Positions 49,186-61,549 of a stretch of 64,000 nucleotides of DNA are shown here, piece after piece. The notes under the pieces were generated by a model. That model saw only the letters and a program-made list of their open reading frames with translations, was not told the origin of the DNA and ran no database searches. Position 1 is the stretch's first letter. Each line of letters starts with the position of its first letter. The position numbers were made by a program, and so were the translations under genes. This DNA is from Botrytis cinerea B05.10 (Eukaryota; Ascomycota; Leotiomycetes; Helotiales; Sclerotiniaceae), in the NCBI RefSeq assembly GCF_000143535.2, contig NC_037312.1, positions 2,170,001-2,234,000 of the forward strand, given 5' to 3'.

Positions 49186-50251
49186 TCAACCCAGATTACG
49201 CGCAACGATAAGCTTGGCGGGGCCCGCTAGAATTCGGTAATCTAAGTCAATCTTCCGAATGTTTGACTTCTGCTGGTGTGGAGATGTATCAGGTGCACGA
49301 GTAGGACTTTAAGACAGAGGGGATGCCGATCAAAAAGGACGATGAATGAAGTATTTCCCTCTTCTATTCTACTTCGTGAACAAGAAGTAACGAGTACAAG
49401 TACGCCGTGCAACACAGTATACAAGCTTCATATCAAAGAAGATTGGATATCTTGGTACCACACCTACTTATCCCACAAACGAGGTAGCTAAAGAGGGGAT
49501 CCAACACTTCATCCCCTCACTCCTCACCCAGGTATATCGTCTCGTCTATTGTGTACATCCATATCATCCATATTGATACGTTGTGTCACATCCAATCATC
49601 ATTGGCTACACAATCCAAGCTCACATGCTCGCACGCAAGAAACAGTGTACACATAGCATTGAACCCTCTCTGAATGGACCAAAAGATAAGGTCTCGTGGT
49701 ACGGCACATTCAGAAACAGGGACAAGACCAGGATGCAATTATCCATTATCCGAATGTATACAAAGCCCCGAAGTGTGAATATCTATCTGTCTTCCGAATT
49801 GAGAAGAAATCCGCGTGGTAGATAGAGTAATGAAGAGAGTACCTAGGCATTTGAGTATGTGTACAGGTATTTTTGTCGACGAGTTTTGCTTGTGATTGTA
49901 AGATTACTTTTGTCATCCAAGAAAAAGATCCGAAATGATAAGAGTTCCAGTTCCAAACATGATCTAGAGGTATAAAATCAAGCACAAATTCCAGAATGCC
50001 AAAGATAAAACATAAAGAGAACCAAAGTCAGTTCTATATCGATTCCTTTTCTATACTACATGCAATGCGTTCGGTGAAAAATGGAGATCTGATCTGGTAT
50101 GCAATGCAGTGCTCAAGAACGGATTTTGGTTTCATATTTGTACAATTCCGCCATCCTCTAACTTCTTCCCTTCTCCCCTCTCCATTCATCTAAAAAGTTG
50201 ATTCATGTTTTGTGCGTAATTCCGTGATATGCTAGGTAGTCGAGCTTGGAT
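49186..50251. other. intergenic region, no gene seen
   Basis: About 1 kb with only short ORFs on both strands; it should contain the promoter of the MFS gene and the 3' end of qcr6. Confidence 0.55.
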
Positions 50252-51144
50252 TTACTTGAGGGTGTTCCAGAGCTTAGGGGCAGCGCAGGCAGTGGCGCAG
50301 TGTGCGAGATGGAAGACTGCAGTTTGTAGATTAGTAGCTGGGAGTGGATGGTAGTATAGGGTACATACACTCTTCAACACAATCCTCGCCGGGGTGTTGT
50401 TCCTTGCCACTTGTAACTCGCTCAACACACTCATCATAGTGGTGCTTAGAAGGAGCACAAGCTGCTGATTCCTTACATTCTGTTGAAAATTAGCCTTTAT
50501 GCCCACAATAGAGTGACTGTAGACCAGAAGCAAGTTCAGGAAATCCCAAGCTCTTCCGATGAATTGTAGTTATTAGAATTTCCCTTCTCTGTCCAAAATC
50601 TATCCTAGCATATAAATATAGAAACCTACCCTCTTCAATCTTATCTTTTGGATCAACCATCTCCTCCTCCTCTTCCTCTTCTTCTTCCTCTTCCTCTTCA
50701 GGTTCCTCGTCCTTTGACTCTTCCTCTTCAGCGTCCTTGGATGCTCTCTTGTCTGGAGTGGCTCCGGATGGATCCTGTACACAATTTCGAGTCAGCACAT
50801 ATTCAGTCCAAGTAAAAAACACAATTTCCAGGCCTTCCCCATCTAACCAGTAAAACCCGAAACCCCCGCACATATCAAAAAAGTATGTTATCCCCCTCCT
50901 TCCATTTGCCTTTTCCTCCGTCCCGCCTCATTTCCAATTCTACATCCAAATCTCATTTAAATTCTCCGGTAGACTCGAAATCGAAAGCCAAAACCAAACA
51001 TACCTTTGCCTCGCCCTCTCCGCCGTCATCCTTTTGCGCAGGAGTCTTCTCTGTACTCGAACCTCCAGAAACCGCCTCAGCCTCTGCCTGGCTCCATGGT
51101 GTAGCAGCCGATACAAGATCGCTCCAGCTGTCGAAGAAACCCAT
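50252..51144 (-). CDS. qcr6: ubiquinol-cytochrome c reductase subunit 6 (hinge protein, QCR6)
   Basis: Acidic subunit of mitochondrial complex III at the intermembrane face near cytochrome c1. Minus-strand exons 51004-51144, 50630-50774, 50369-50479 and 50252-50316 give 462 nt, 153 residues, with all phases consistent. Seen: MGFFDSWSDLV start, a run of about 20 acidic residues in exon 2 (DEEP followed by Glu repeats), then the conserved Cys-rich hinge fold: ECKESAACAPSKHHYDECVERV, GEDCVEEFFHL and HCATACAAPKLWNTLK. The four Cys of the two CX9C-like pairs are split between exons 3 and 4. The last two exons would be missed without splicing, as they are very short. Confidence 0.93.
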
Positions 51145-51764
51145 CTTTACAATCGATTTCGGGGATTCAAACCAATTGTAGAACGTTGAGTGTGTTGTGG
51201 TCTTGGTGGTAGAATACTATCTGATACGGGTCAAAATCCAGCGTGTCGGATGAGAAATGATCCTCGCCAAAATTGAGGCCTCAGTTGCAATTGGTCGGAT
51301 TTGATTGGTCGGTGAATTTTGGTTCCTGGTTTTTCCGACATCAACTCGAAATTTATCATCGGTGCAAAATCTCACATCTCTCATTGACTGATTGTGCGAA
51401 GGACAAAGGCAGGCAATCAATGTACAAAACACAACATAATTGCTAATTGGTATCGTTTTTTAAATTTTTATTTCATTTCTCATGATATGCTAGCTATTTC
51501 AGACTATTTCAGACTATTTTAGACATCAATTCCATCTTGAAGCAATTTATTATCAACCTCTCAAAACGCCAGTGCAGTGCTGCTTTATAGCCCCATTCCT
51601 GATCATAGACCATGCCAAATCTTATGTGTAAATTTGTGATAGAACGCCTTTCCCCCCGCCATATATGTCCTTCCTTTCCAGCATTCATTTATTCATGACT
51701 TCGTAATACCCGATGTAACAAAACGTATGTAACACAGCATTCTATATATGTCGCTTACCCCCTC
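51145..51764. other. intergenic region
   Basis: qcr6 promoter and 3' end of the next gene; nothing distinctive seen apart from three TATTTCAGAC-like short repeats near 51493-51520. Confidence 0.5.
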
Positions 51765-52755
51765 TCATTGTCTCTCGGCTTGCTCTCGTAATCGCTGATC
51801 CAGGTCCACCGAAACGGCTTGTGCTTGTACTTCTTCATAATCTGGAGGGGGCTCAGCTGGCGCGGTGAAGGTCTCGGGCCGTGAACTTCTGGTTGTGTCT
51901 GCTACCCCGCTATCTAGAGCTACCTCATGTGCTTCATCTGTAACCTCTGTCGCAGCTTCATAGGCAGGTAATTGCTCTAAATCCATGTTCACCAAATCTG
52001 CTCCACTCGTTCCCCTCCCCCCATGTTCGCGTGCGACACTATAAACTTGGTACAAACGCTCCTTTATTTGTTCCAAACAAGAATGAAAATCGAAAGCCCC
52101 GCCTTCTCTGAATGTCATCTTGAGCTCGACCGAAGGATAATCCGGAGGAATTCCACCTCCCGAAACCGGCTTGCAGAGAGCAGTCCAGTAATTGGCGCCG
52201 AAGAATGGCGCACGAACATAGCTATCTTGCAGGTTGAGAATTGGTGAAGAGAATGATTGAAGTTCGGGAGTAGGTGCACTTGGAAGATAAACTATCTTCA
52301 TGGGAATCAGTAAACAGTCCCAGAAATGCGAAAAGTAGAACAGATGCACCTACTCGTTGGTTACTGATATAAACAACCCCAGCGTCACTTTTGGCCGAAT
52401 ATGGCTCTGCGCCAGGAGGTGTAGTCGTCGTAGAAATTTGTAAACTCGTTCGAGGGGGTGAAGTATAAAGAATTCGTTCATTGGGAAGTTTGACGAATCC
52501 AGCCTCGTTAGAGGTCATTACCCAACTTTTTTCGCGGGTAGATTTTAGCATTTCTTCTTGTGCCATGTGCAAGGCATAAAGATGCTGTTCTTGGTGGAAA
52601 GCATACATGATTGAGAAAATGGAGGTAAAACAGACAAGAAGAAGAAGGAGAAGATAGAATTGAGAGTGAAGAGAGGAAAGGAAAGAAAATGACGGCAATG
52701 AAATACTACACTACAGAAACCACAAGAGACGGCCATTTACTTACTTGATTGACAT
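51765..52755 (-). CDS. WBP2-like GRAM-domain protein
   Basis: Minus-strand exons 52745-52755 (ATGTCAATCAA), 52354-52525 and 51765-52295 give 714 nt, 237 residues. The 11-nt first exon completes the family start MSINWVMTSNEAGF. GRAM domain about residues 10-140: LPNERILYTSPPRTSL, VVYISNQRIVYLPSAP, SFSSPILNLQD and FGANYWTALCKP, ending with a helix FDFHSCLEQIKERLYQVY. The C-terminal tail has Pro-rich tyrosine motifs LPAYEA and PPPDYEE that could bind WW domains. Family members are WW-binding adaptors; the partner here is unknown. Without the tiny first exon one would pick a wrong upstream Met. Confidence 0.92.
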
Positions 52756-53839
52756 TATTGTCGAACTGCCTACCGGAAGAGATCTTGTATCCGCTTTGGG
52801 TATGATAGGGTCTTTCAAAAGGTGTGGGTCGGAAAGTAGCAGAAGTTTGAATGCAACCGGTAGGTAGTTGACTGGTACGGAGAAGTTATTTGTGTAAGAA
52901 GCAGGGGAAATGGATATCAGTATGTGAATGGGTAGAAGTGCTACAAGCGTGAGACCACAATAGCAGGAATCGCCACGGAACGGTAAGAGGAGTGGGAAAA
53001 ATGGAGTTGGACCCTTCCACGCTTTTTCCTATAATGTAGAAGCTGGGTTCTGATAGCGGGGGCAGATACCTTGGCTCTATGGAAGAGAGGATTGGATCTC
53101 CAATTCAATGGAATGAATGATTGGTGGAAGGGCGCATGCAACGCTTTTAGCTTGGGATGATTTTGAGAAATTTTGGTGATTGGGACAATGAACGGATGAT
53201 CTGGCGGGCGTTGGAAGTCAGAGAACTTTTGTTGTTGTTTTTGGGGGGGATTTTCCTTTGGGTTGGGGGGTTTTTGGGAAGAGAAGTCAATTGGCAAGGA
53301 AGAATTATGTCGTGTTGAAGAGGGCTTTCTTCTTTCCAACCTGAGGCTGCAATTGTCGATTTCTTGTCCCTTCCCTCTACGTGTGATTGCTGGAAGATGG
53401 AAGACGGAAGATGGAAGATTCAGTCACGTTCTAGAATCACGCCTGGTCATCTTGTCACCTTGTCACCTTGTCACCTCATCACCTTGCCGCCGGCTGTGTT
53501 GGTCTTCTAGACGTTGATAGATGTACGGAGGGGAGGGGAGGAGAATACGAGAATCCAATCATTCGGTACCGTCTAATATATCTCGACCAAGTAGGCATGG
53601 TGAACGTGAGTATTGGCGCAGGCTTAGTCATAATCGTTTAGCGTGTTGTATTAATAAGCTTTCACCATGTCTTACTTCCCTTTGCGAGCTTCACGACAAT
53701 CAAGGGTGTACAGTGTGCAGTGTACAGGAGACTGCAAGAACCAACTTGACCGACTTGACCAACCGACCCAACCAACCTGATCATCCAAATCAGGCACGAT
53801 TTGGGATCAATGATCAATCCCTTTACCGTCAAATAACAA

Positions 53840-53965
53840 CAACAGCATCAACAGCATCAACAGCATCAACATCAACATCAACATCAACATCAGCACCAGC
53901 ACCAACACCAGCACCAGCACCAGCACCAGCACCAGCACCAACACCAACACCAGCACCAACAACAA
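53840..53965. repeat. imperfect CAACAT/CAGCAC minisatellite
   Basis: Trinucleotide-based array of CAA/CAT/CAG/CAC units, visible directly. It produces a low-complexity Ser-Thr/Ala-Pro ORF with no flanking gene structure. Confidence 0.9.
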
Positions 53966-56900
53966 TAGCACAGTTACACAAAATTAGGGGTTTCACTCAC
54001 TCGTCTCACTCTACCAATCAACCCAAGTCCCATCACAGCTAACAAGAAGATCATAACCCTCCCCTCGGTTCCTCTCTCTCTAAACACACCACGGAGGCAT
54101 ATCCTTCACACCAACCCAGTCGGATGCAGTCTTTCTTCCCAATCCCATGTCTTTTCATCTCGTCCACACAAAACCATGTCATCGCTACACCTTCTTACTC
54201 ACTTGTACCTGCTGTGCTGCCCAGCAATGCAGCATCAATGCAAGACTGTCTGCACAGGTAACACATCCATCATACAAACGACGGACAATCTTTTATCTGC
54301 TTGCTATCTACTATCTACCACCAACCAAATCACCTAGTCCAAATGCACATCAAGCCTATTATTAGGTAATTTTTATGTACCTAAGGAAATACCTCATTCG
54401 AGAATTTCCCACGTCAGATTCGATAATCGTCTCAGATCTCAGAGCCTTCGATCGTTCATATTTCTTTGGTATGTATGCTATGTATCATGTATACTATGAT
54501 GTGCGATTCATACCGTCCAACGCACAGGAGTGGATTTTGTTCTGGAGCTGAGAGTCGACATCCTCCAAATCACGTTTCTTCGTCAGTCAGTCATTTTCCT
54601 TGCCAATTCAGAGCAAAGAGCACACAGTCTCCGGCAAAGAAACAACAGGCCGAAATTGAGTATTCAAAAATACACTTTATTTTGGTGGTGTGCACAGTAC
54701 TCTTTTTCGGCCGCTTTTTTCTTCTCCGAAGAGACAGTCTCAATACACGAGTGACATATCAACATCGTCCACTTTTCCCTCATCAGTGAGAGAAATCTGA
54801 CTACCACAACCGGTGAAGCCCAAATCACTTGAGGGGTTTTTAAATGCTAACTCATAATATCTCTATCCCAATCTATATCGAACATTGAAACATGGATTAG
54901 AATGTCCTCCTCCAGTATCATTGGTCAGATGGGAAAGTATATTATCTTTATTATCTCTCTTGAACTCAAATCACTCATGTCCCAATCTAGCAGGAAATCC
55001 AAAGGCTTTTGGGTATTCCATCCAACTCTCCTCTGGCCCCAAAAAGACATGAATTTATTTTTCTCTTTAATTCAATGCACATACAAATCATCTTACCATT
55101 CATCAAAGTTCCCCACCCAGGTTTCAACCTCAATTCCATCCAGAAGAACAAAACACACCAGCCCCAATCAATATCTCTGTCTTTTCTTTTGAAAAAAGTA
55201 TCCCCCAGTGTAGGGGTTTCTGAATAGATCTTCTTACTTGTCTTGGCGTCTCCTTCCGTACTATCATCGCCAACTCTTTGTGGGGTGCATGCTTTGCATA
55301 TCTCCTCCACTACTTTCTTAAACATCTTTTTCTCTTCTATTGTATGGGTTGCCAGAAAGCGTGTCTAGTGTGCTTTATCAAAAGTCCAGTTATTTCTCCA
55401 GTTTTGGCATCAAAAGTTATCAAGAAACGGGAAGTTGTCTGAGTACCTATCCTATTCAAAGGGTTATCATCTATTTCATGAACGATTCCATTATGGGTTT
55501 TAATACAGCATCTCAATATCTCTTGATATTTGTACTCATTAATAACATATATATTTTCCTTCGACTTCAAAGTATCATTGTATTAAGATATTGAAGAGAT
55601 GATGTCTGTCTTTATTTCCCCCCAGCATGATTTGCTAATAGCAGGTATGAAAAATAGTGTCTATAATCTCCTAATGTCTACTTGGACTGAGAAGGATGAA
55701 ATACTTATTTCATATCATAGGATTTAAATTCTCCTTAGAGATGAGTATATAGTATATAGTAATAATATTTTTCATTCAGAAGACTTTTCTTTATTACTTT
55801 TCGATATTCCGTTTTATCCCAAACAATGAAATCACAACATCGTTTATTGCTTCACAGCTCTTTCTCTTCCCTCTCTTCCCTCTACAACAACAAGAAAACA
55901 ATAATTATCACATCCACCAAAAGACAACCCAAGACATCAAACAATCAAATCACCTAACATACCCACTAACAATACCAACTCACCCCCTCAAATATTCATT
56001 ACCTACTTGAAACACCATCCCATTTCTTTCCTACTATTCCTACTACTTATTCCATACCCTCCGTCCATTTAACACCTCAAACTTCAAATCCCACACAGGT
56101 TCTCTCTCCCCTTGTTGAATTTTTTTCGGTCTAATACAATATTCATATTCATATTCATGTTCAGTCACACATCCAACATTAACAACCTAAACCTAAACCT
56201 AAACCTAAATCTAAATCTAAATCATACAATAAATCCGATTCCCCTCCCCCAGGATCTCTATCTACTAGAACTTGGAAGCACGGGGCCAGAAAGGGAACGA
56301 CGAATTACTTGTCGAGGATCCGGATATTGGGTGTTTGGATGATCTAGGTAGGTGGTAGATTTAGTGGATGTGGCAGGTTTATGAGAGGGGTGTGTATACT
56401 TACTTGACTGAGAGGGGAGAGGAGATAGGGATGGAGATAGGAATGAAAATGGAAAGAGAGATTAGAGTAGGAGTGGGTATTTGGAAAAATACATTTTGTT
56501 TGTTTGTGTGTATATATATATAATGAATGGTGCTTTTTTTTTTTTTTTTAATATCTTACATTTTGTGTAGGTAATTTGGTGTCTGGTGTCTGGTGTCTAA
56601 TTCCCTCGCGAGAAAAACATTGAGGATGTTGAGTGTGTGTGTGTGTGTGTGTGTGTGTATAGATGGGTTGGTTAATTGGTTTGGTTGTATTGATGTATCG
56701 GATTTCGGATTTTGGATTCTTTGAGCTGGGGCGGAGAGAGGAGGAGGAGGAGGAGAAAGGAGGAGGGAGGAGGGAGGAGAGAGAGGGGGGTGATGTTATA
56801 TGTTATATGTGTTTATTTTTTTTACTGTCAAGTGAGAAAGTGGAGAGTGTAGAGATGCTGGGGCTGAGATGGTAGATTTCTGATTTCTGTTGGTGTGGAT

Positions 56901-57689
56901 GTAGTATGTATATATGTATCTGTTTCCTTCTGGGTATACTTATATTTCTTATATTTCTCAAGCGATCCTGAAATATGTTGGAGATACTAGGTATGCATGT
57001 GAGATAGATCGATAGAAAATTGTAGGATAGTAGTATGTTATCGAATGGACGGGGGAGAAGAGCGGAGGAAGTGTGAGAAAACTGGTGAGTGAGGAGATGG
57101 GGACGGGAAATAGAAGGAGAAAGAAAAAGAGAAATCGAGGGGGGTTTGGTTTGTTTTGGTTTGTTTTGGTTTGTTGTTGAATGGACTACCTTTTTTGTAC
57201 CTGTCTATTTTTTAGGAGGGGAGAAAAGTGCGAGGATAGGAGGACAGAAGATTTTGCTTGAAGCGGGAATTGGGATTGGGATTGGGATTTGATGGTTGGG
57301 ATAGAGAGGGCAGGGTGCAGAGAGAAGGAGATGAATGGGTTGTGGGTTTTAAATGAAGGGGATGGGATGGGAGACTGAGTAAGAGAGGACTGGTAGAAAG
57401 GAGTGAAGTGTAATGGAAGAATAAAGTATGTAAAGGAGGGGAAAAGAAATGGAATTTCGGGTTTGGGATTGGGGAGTGAGGAAAAGATAGATGAATGGTT
57501 GAGTAGGAATTAGTGGATGGAAGATGGAATAGTTGGGGATATAGAGTTAAAGGAGAATGAGCTATTGAGGTATAAGTGTTTGGAAAGAGAAGCTTGCGTG
57601 TGGAATGATTAGGGATAGAGATAATTGGGGATGGGAATAATTGGGGATAGAAATGGGTGGGGGGGAGGATGTGAATATAAGGGAAAGAG

Positions 57690-58000
57690 GGGGATATAAG
57701 GGGATTGTAAAGGAGGGGTAGGAGAGAAAGGTAGGAGGAGGAGAGGGGTAGGAGGAGAAGGGTAGGAGGAGAAGGGTAGAAGGAGAGGGGAAGAGAAGAG
57801 GGGAAGAGAAGAGGGGGGTAGGCTAGAAAGGAGGGGGGATGGGGGAGGGGTAGTGAGAAGAGGGGAAGAGAAGAGGGGAAGAGAGAAGAGGGGAAGAGAG
57901 AAGAGGGGAAGAGAGAAGAGGGGAAGAGAGAAGAGGGGAAGAGAGAAGAGGGGAAGAGAGAAGAGGGGTAGTGAGAGGAGGGGTAGTGAGAAGAGGGGAC
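57690..58000. repeat. 15-bp polypurine minisatellite (GAGAAGAGGGGAAGA-like)
   Basis: At least seven near-perfect copies of a 15-bp unit between about 57856 and 57970, within a longer purine-only-like tract reaching about 58270. Over this tract the + strand is almost all A/G. Confidence 0.92.
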
Positions 58001-58890
58001 AAGAGAGGATATAAATAAGAGTATAATAGAAGAAGGGAACAGAGAAGAAAAGGAGTAAAAGCAATAAGCGGAATAGGAAACAGGTAAGAGAGGAGGGGAA
58101 GCGAGGGGATATAAAAAATGGATATGATAAAAGGAAGGAGGGATAAGAGGGGTAAATAGAGGGGGAGTATGGCAGGAGAGGGGAAGTAGGGGTATAGTAG
58201 GAAGAGGAGAGAAGCGAGGCGATTATAAAATAAGAGCAAGAGAGAAAAAAAAAAGGGGGGGGAAGGGGGGGGGGTAGTAACCAAGCCCTTCTAAATAGAA
58301 GAAACACACAATTTCCCTCAAGTAAACAAGTCGCCTGACCAAACACAGATCGATTCGTTGACTTCAATCCAAAAAGACCTCTGGTGGCTGGAAAAGACTC
58401 AAAAAGAAGAGAAAAGGGACTGGGTAGGACAATTAATCTTTTCATTGTTTGAAAAGCTATGCGATGATTGAAAGTTGAATGTGTTGAGTGCCACAAAGAT
58501 CTCCAGTGTAGAAAAAGCGAAGATAGATACGCCAAAGGGCTTAGGAATAGACAATACATTGTCTGAAAACATCTACAACCACCACAAGTCTATTTTACTG
58601 TATAGACAAAACCACAGCTAATATTCGTCACCAAGGTAATTTCTTTCACACATCCATCAATCACATTAAGTTTATTAAGAACAAGTCAAGTATTATTTAA
58701 TCATGTTATATTTTATGCTCCTATTTAAAGCTTTAATACATTGAAGAACACCGGCTTTTCCGATGTAGAAAACAACCGCAAATCTAACCACAATAGAAAA
58801 AAACCAGTAAACACCCAATAACCATCGTGTGTGGAGGTATTATCATATGCAGAGTAAAGGAAATTCGTCAGGATAAAAAAAAGAAAACAT

Positions 58891-61336
58891 TTAGTCGACC
58901 TCCTCGATCTCAGCATCTTGAGCTGGTTCACCACCGGCTCCACCAGCTCCACCAGCAGTAGCCTTCTTGATGGCAGCCTCAAGATCAGCCTCTTGTTGTG
59001 AGTACTCCTCCTTGGTAGCTTGTTGGTTCTCATCAACCCAGGCAACGATCTTGTCGACACTGGCTTGCAACTCAGCCTTAGCAGCTGGGTCTTGGATGGA
59101 TTTGGAGAGCTCGTGGTCAGCCTCAGACAAGGAGCTTCTGATTTGGTAAGCCTTGCCCTCAAGAGCGTTCTTGGCGGCAACACGTTCAGCTTCAGCCTCA
59201 TCCTCAGCCTTGTACTTCTCGGCCTCAGCCAACATACGCTCGATATCCTCCTTGGACAAGCGACCCTTGTCGTTGGTGATAACAATCTTGTTGGACTTTC
59301 CGGTTCCCTTCTCGAGAGCAGAGACGTTCATGATTCCGTTGGCATCAAGATCGAAGGTGACCTCAATCTGTGGGACACCACGTGGTGCAGGTGGGATACC
59401 AGTGAGCTCGAATTTACCCAAAAGGTTGTTGTCCTTGGTGCGTTGACGCTCACCCTCAAAGACTTGAATGAGGACACCAGGTTGGTTGTCAGAGAAGGTA
59501 GAGAAAACCTCAGACTTCTTGGTTGGGATGGTGGTGTTTCTTGGAATGAGCTTGGTCATTTGTCCACCAGCAGTCTCAATACCGAGAGACAATGGCGCGA
59601 CATCGAGAAGGAGAATCTCGTTGGTGGACTTGGAGGAAGTGTCACCAGAGAGAATGGCAGCTTGAACAGCAGCACCGTATGCAACAGCCTCATCAGGGTT
59701 GATGGACTTGTTTGGCTCCTTACCGTTGAAGTAATCGGTGATGAGCTTTTGGATACGTGGGATACGGGTAGAACCACCGACAAGGACAATCTCGTGGACT
59801 CTGGATTTGTCGATCTTAGCATCAGCGAGGACACGGTCGACTGGGGTGGTGGTGGAACGGAAGAGGTCCTGGCAGAGTTCCTCGAAACGAGCACGGGTGA
59901 TGGAGGTGTAGAAATCGATACCCTCGAAGAGAGAGTCAATTTCGATAGAGGTTTGTGCGGATGAAGAGAGAGTACGCTTAGCACGTTCGCAAGCAGTTCT
60001 AAGACGACGAAGGGCACGAGCGTTGGAAGAAAGATCCTCTGTAAAATAGCATGTTAGCATATTGTAAATGAAGAATGTGAAAAAAAGTGACTTGGTGGTA
60101 ATATCCAGTATTTCAATGTCTCAAATAATCTTGACAATTGAAATCATTTCAATATCTCAAATGATCTCGACAATTGAAAGTATTTCAATATCTTAACCAA
60201 TCTTGACAATTGAAAGTATTTCAATATCTCAAATGATCTTGACAATTGAAAGCATTTTAATATCTCAAATGATCTCGACAATTGAAAATATTTTAATATC
60301 TCAAATGATCTCGACAATTGAAAATATTCCAATGCATCAAATGATTTTGACAATTGAAAGCATTTCAATATCTCAATTAATCTTGAAAATTGAAAGTGTT
60401 TCAATGTCTCAACTATTTTTGACAATTGAAAATGTTGGTTAGGGGGGGGGGTCAGGGGGAAGGGAAGAAAGATAATAAAAGGAAAAGGGAAAAACGTACT
60501 CTTGTGTTTACGTTTGAATTCATTAACAAAGTGGTTAACAAGACGGTTGTCGAAGTCCTCACCACCCAAGTGAGTGTCACCAGCGGTGGACTTGACCTCG
60601 AAGATACCTTCCTCAATGGTCAAAAGAGAAACATCGAAGGTTCCTCCACCAAGATCGAAGATGAGAACGTTACGTTCACCCTCAATCTTCTTGTCCAAAC
60701 CGTAAGCAATGGCAGCGGCGGTGGGTTCGTTGATGATACGGAGAACGTTGAGACCAGCAATGAGACCAGCATCCTTGGTGGCTTGACGTTGAGAATCGGT
60801 GAAGTAAGCTGGAACAGTGACGACAGCGTTGTTGACAGTTCCTCCGAGGTAAGCCTCAGCAGTCTCTCTCATCTTGACCAAGATCATCGAAGAGATTTCT
60901 TCTGGTGTGAATTGCTTGTTCTCTCCCTTGAACTCAACCTCGATAACTGGCTTTCCGGCACGGTCGATGACCTTGAATGGGAAGTGCTTCATATCGGCTT
61001 GAACCTCAGAATCTGCGAACTTGCGACCAATCAAACGCTTCGCATCGAAGACAGTGTTGATTGGGTTCATGGCGACTTGATTCTTGGCGGCATCTCCGAT
61101 CAGACGCTCGGTATCTGTGAAAGCGACGAAGGAAGGAGTGGTACGGTTTCCTTGGTCGTTGGCAATAATTTCGATTCTGTCATCACGGAAGATACCAACG
61201 CAAGAGTAGGTAGTTCCCAAATCGATACCAATACTGTGAGAGAGGTTAGTACATGTGTCTGTTGTGATTGACGTTGCAAGGCTGAAAGGAGGGGTTGACG
61301 GAAGGAAATGGAGTCAGTCACTTACGCTGGAGCCAT
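58891..61336 (-). CDS. hsp70: cytosolic HSP70 (SSA type)
   Basis: Minus-strand exons 61326-61336 (ATGGCTCCAGC), 60500-61233 and 58891-60038 give 1893 nt, 630 residues, with consistent phases. Seen: N-terminal [18 protein letters not shown]-binding motif, [44 protein letters not shown], the linker-to-substrate domain [13 protein letters not shown], and C-terminal EEVD that binds TPR co-chaperones and marks a cytosolic protein. The C-terminal lid is shorter than in most SSA proteins and lacks GGMP repeats, with a [10 protein letters not shown] linker instead. Intron 2 (60039-60499, 461 nt) is unusually long and filled by a 36-bp tandem repeat. A heat shock element lies upstream at 61537-61549. 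Plus-strand ORFs opposite it are shadows. Confidence 0.97.
60108..60434. repeat. 36-bp tandem repeat array inside HSP70 intron 2
   Basis: About nine degenerate 36-bp copies of a CAATATCTCAAATGATC-like unit ending in GACAATTGAAAG. On the minus strand the copies stay in frame with exon 2 and would encode a 12-residue repeat if the intron were retained. Confidence 0.93.
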
Positions 61337-61536
61337 CTTGTATTAATCTAGTTGTGTGTATATGGATTTGAAAGACGAAGTATCGTAACTTCTTTGAACG
61401 CTTTTTGGATGAAAATAGAGAAGAGTCGTTGCAAAAGTGGTATCTTGAAATGAATTGTTTGAGAAATATGCAGAAGGAAAAAGTTGGGTTGACTGTGAGA
61501 CTTTTAAAGCGAAAAGTTCGATTCCAGCAGCTTCGA

Positions 61537-61549
61537 TTCCAGAATCTTC
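61537..61549 (-). promoter_or_regulatory. heat shock element upstream of HSP70
   Basis: The minus strand reads GAAGATTCTGGAA, a perfect nGAAnnTTCnnGAA array of three alternating 5-bp units. It sits about 200 bp upstream of the HSP70 start codon at 61336. Further GAA/TTC blocks flank it (about 61510-61535). Heat shock factor binding is inferred. Confidence 0.85.

Larger units (their letters stand above)
52756..58890. other. long gene-poor region
   Basis: About 6 kb without a convincing gene. It holds a tandem CTTGTCAC tract (~53450-53480), a CAACAT/CAGCAC minisatellite (~53840-53965), an AACCTAA-like tract (~56187-56222), poly-T (~56533), a GT tract (~56637-56659), and a polypurine region (~57690-58270). 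A minus-strand open frame at 55570-55337 (ITFDAKTGEITGLL) and a possible GT-AG intron at about 56340-56405 hint at unannotated transcripts but remain unproven. Confidence 0.55.

Noticed and set aside
52941..53339. 132-residue minus-strand ORF upstream of the WBP2-like gene
   Set aside because: Low-complexity Pro/Lys/Gln composition, no splice or homology support.
53521..54042. 173-residue plus-strand ORF with Ser/Thr/Ala/Pro repeats
   Set aside because: Driven by a trinucleotide minisatellite; flanking residues show no family pattern.
57609..58559. 316-residue minus-strand ORF of repeated Ser-Leu-Pro-Leu-Phe
   Set aside because: Translation of the 15-bp polypurine minisatellite; no gene structure.
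59020..59964. 314-residue plus-strand ORF opposite HSP70
   Set aside because: Antisense shadow produced by HSP70 codon bias; the minus strand encodes unmistakable HSP70.
60426..61271. 281-residue plus-strand ORF opposite HSP70 exon 2
   Set aside because: Same antisense effect; no independent motif.
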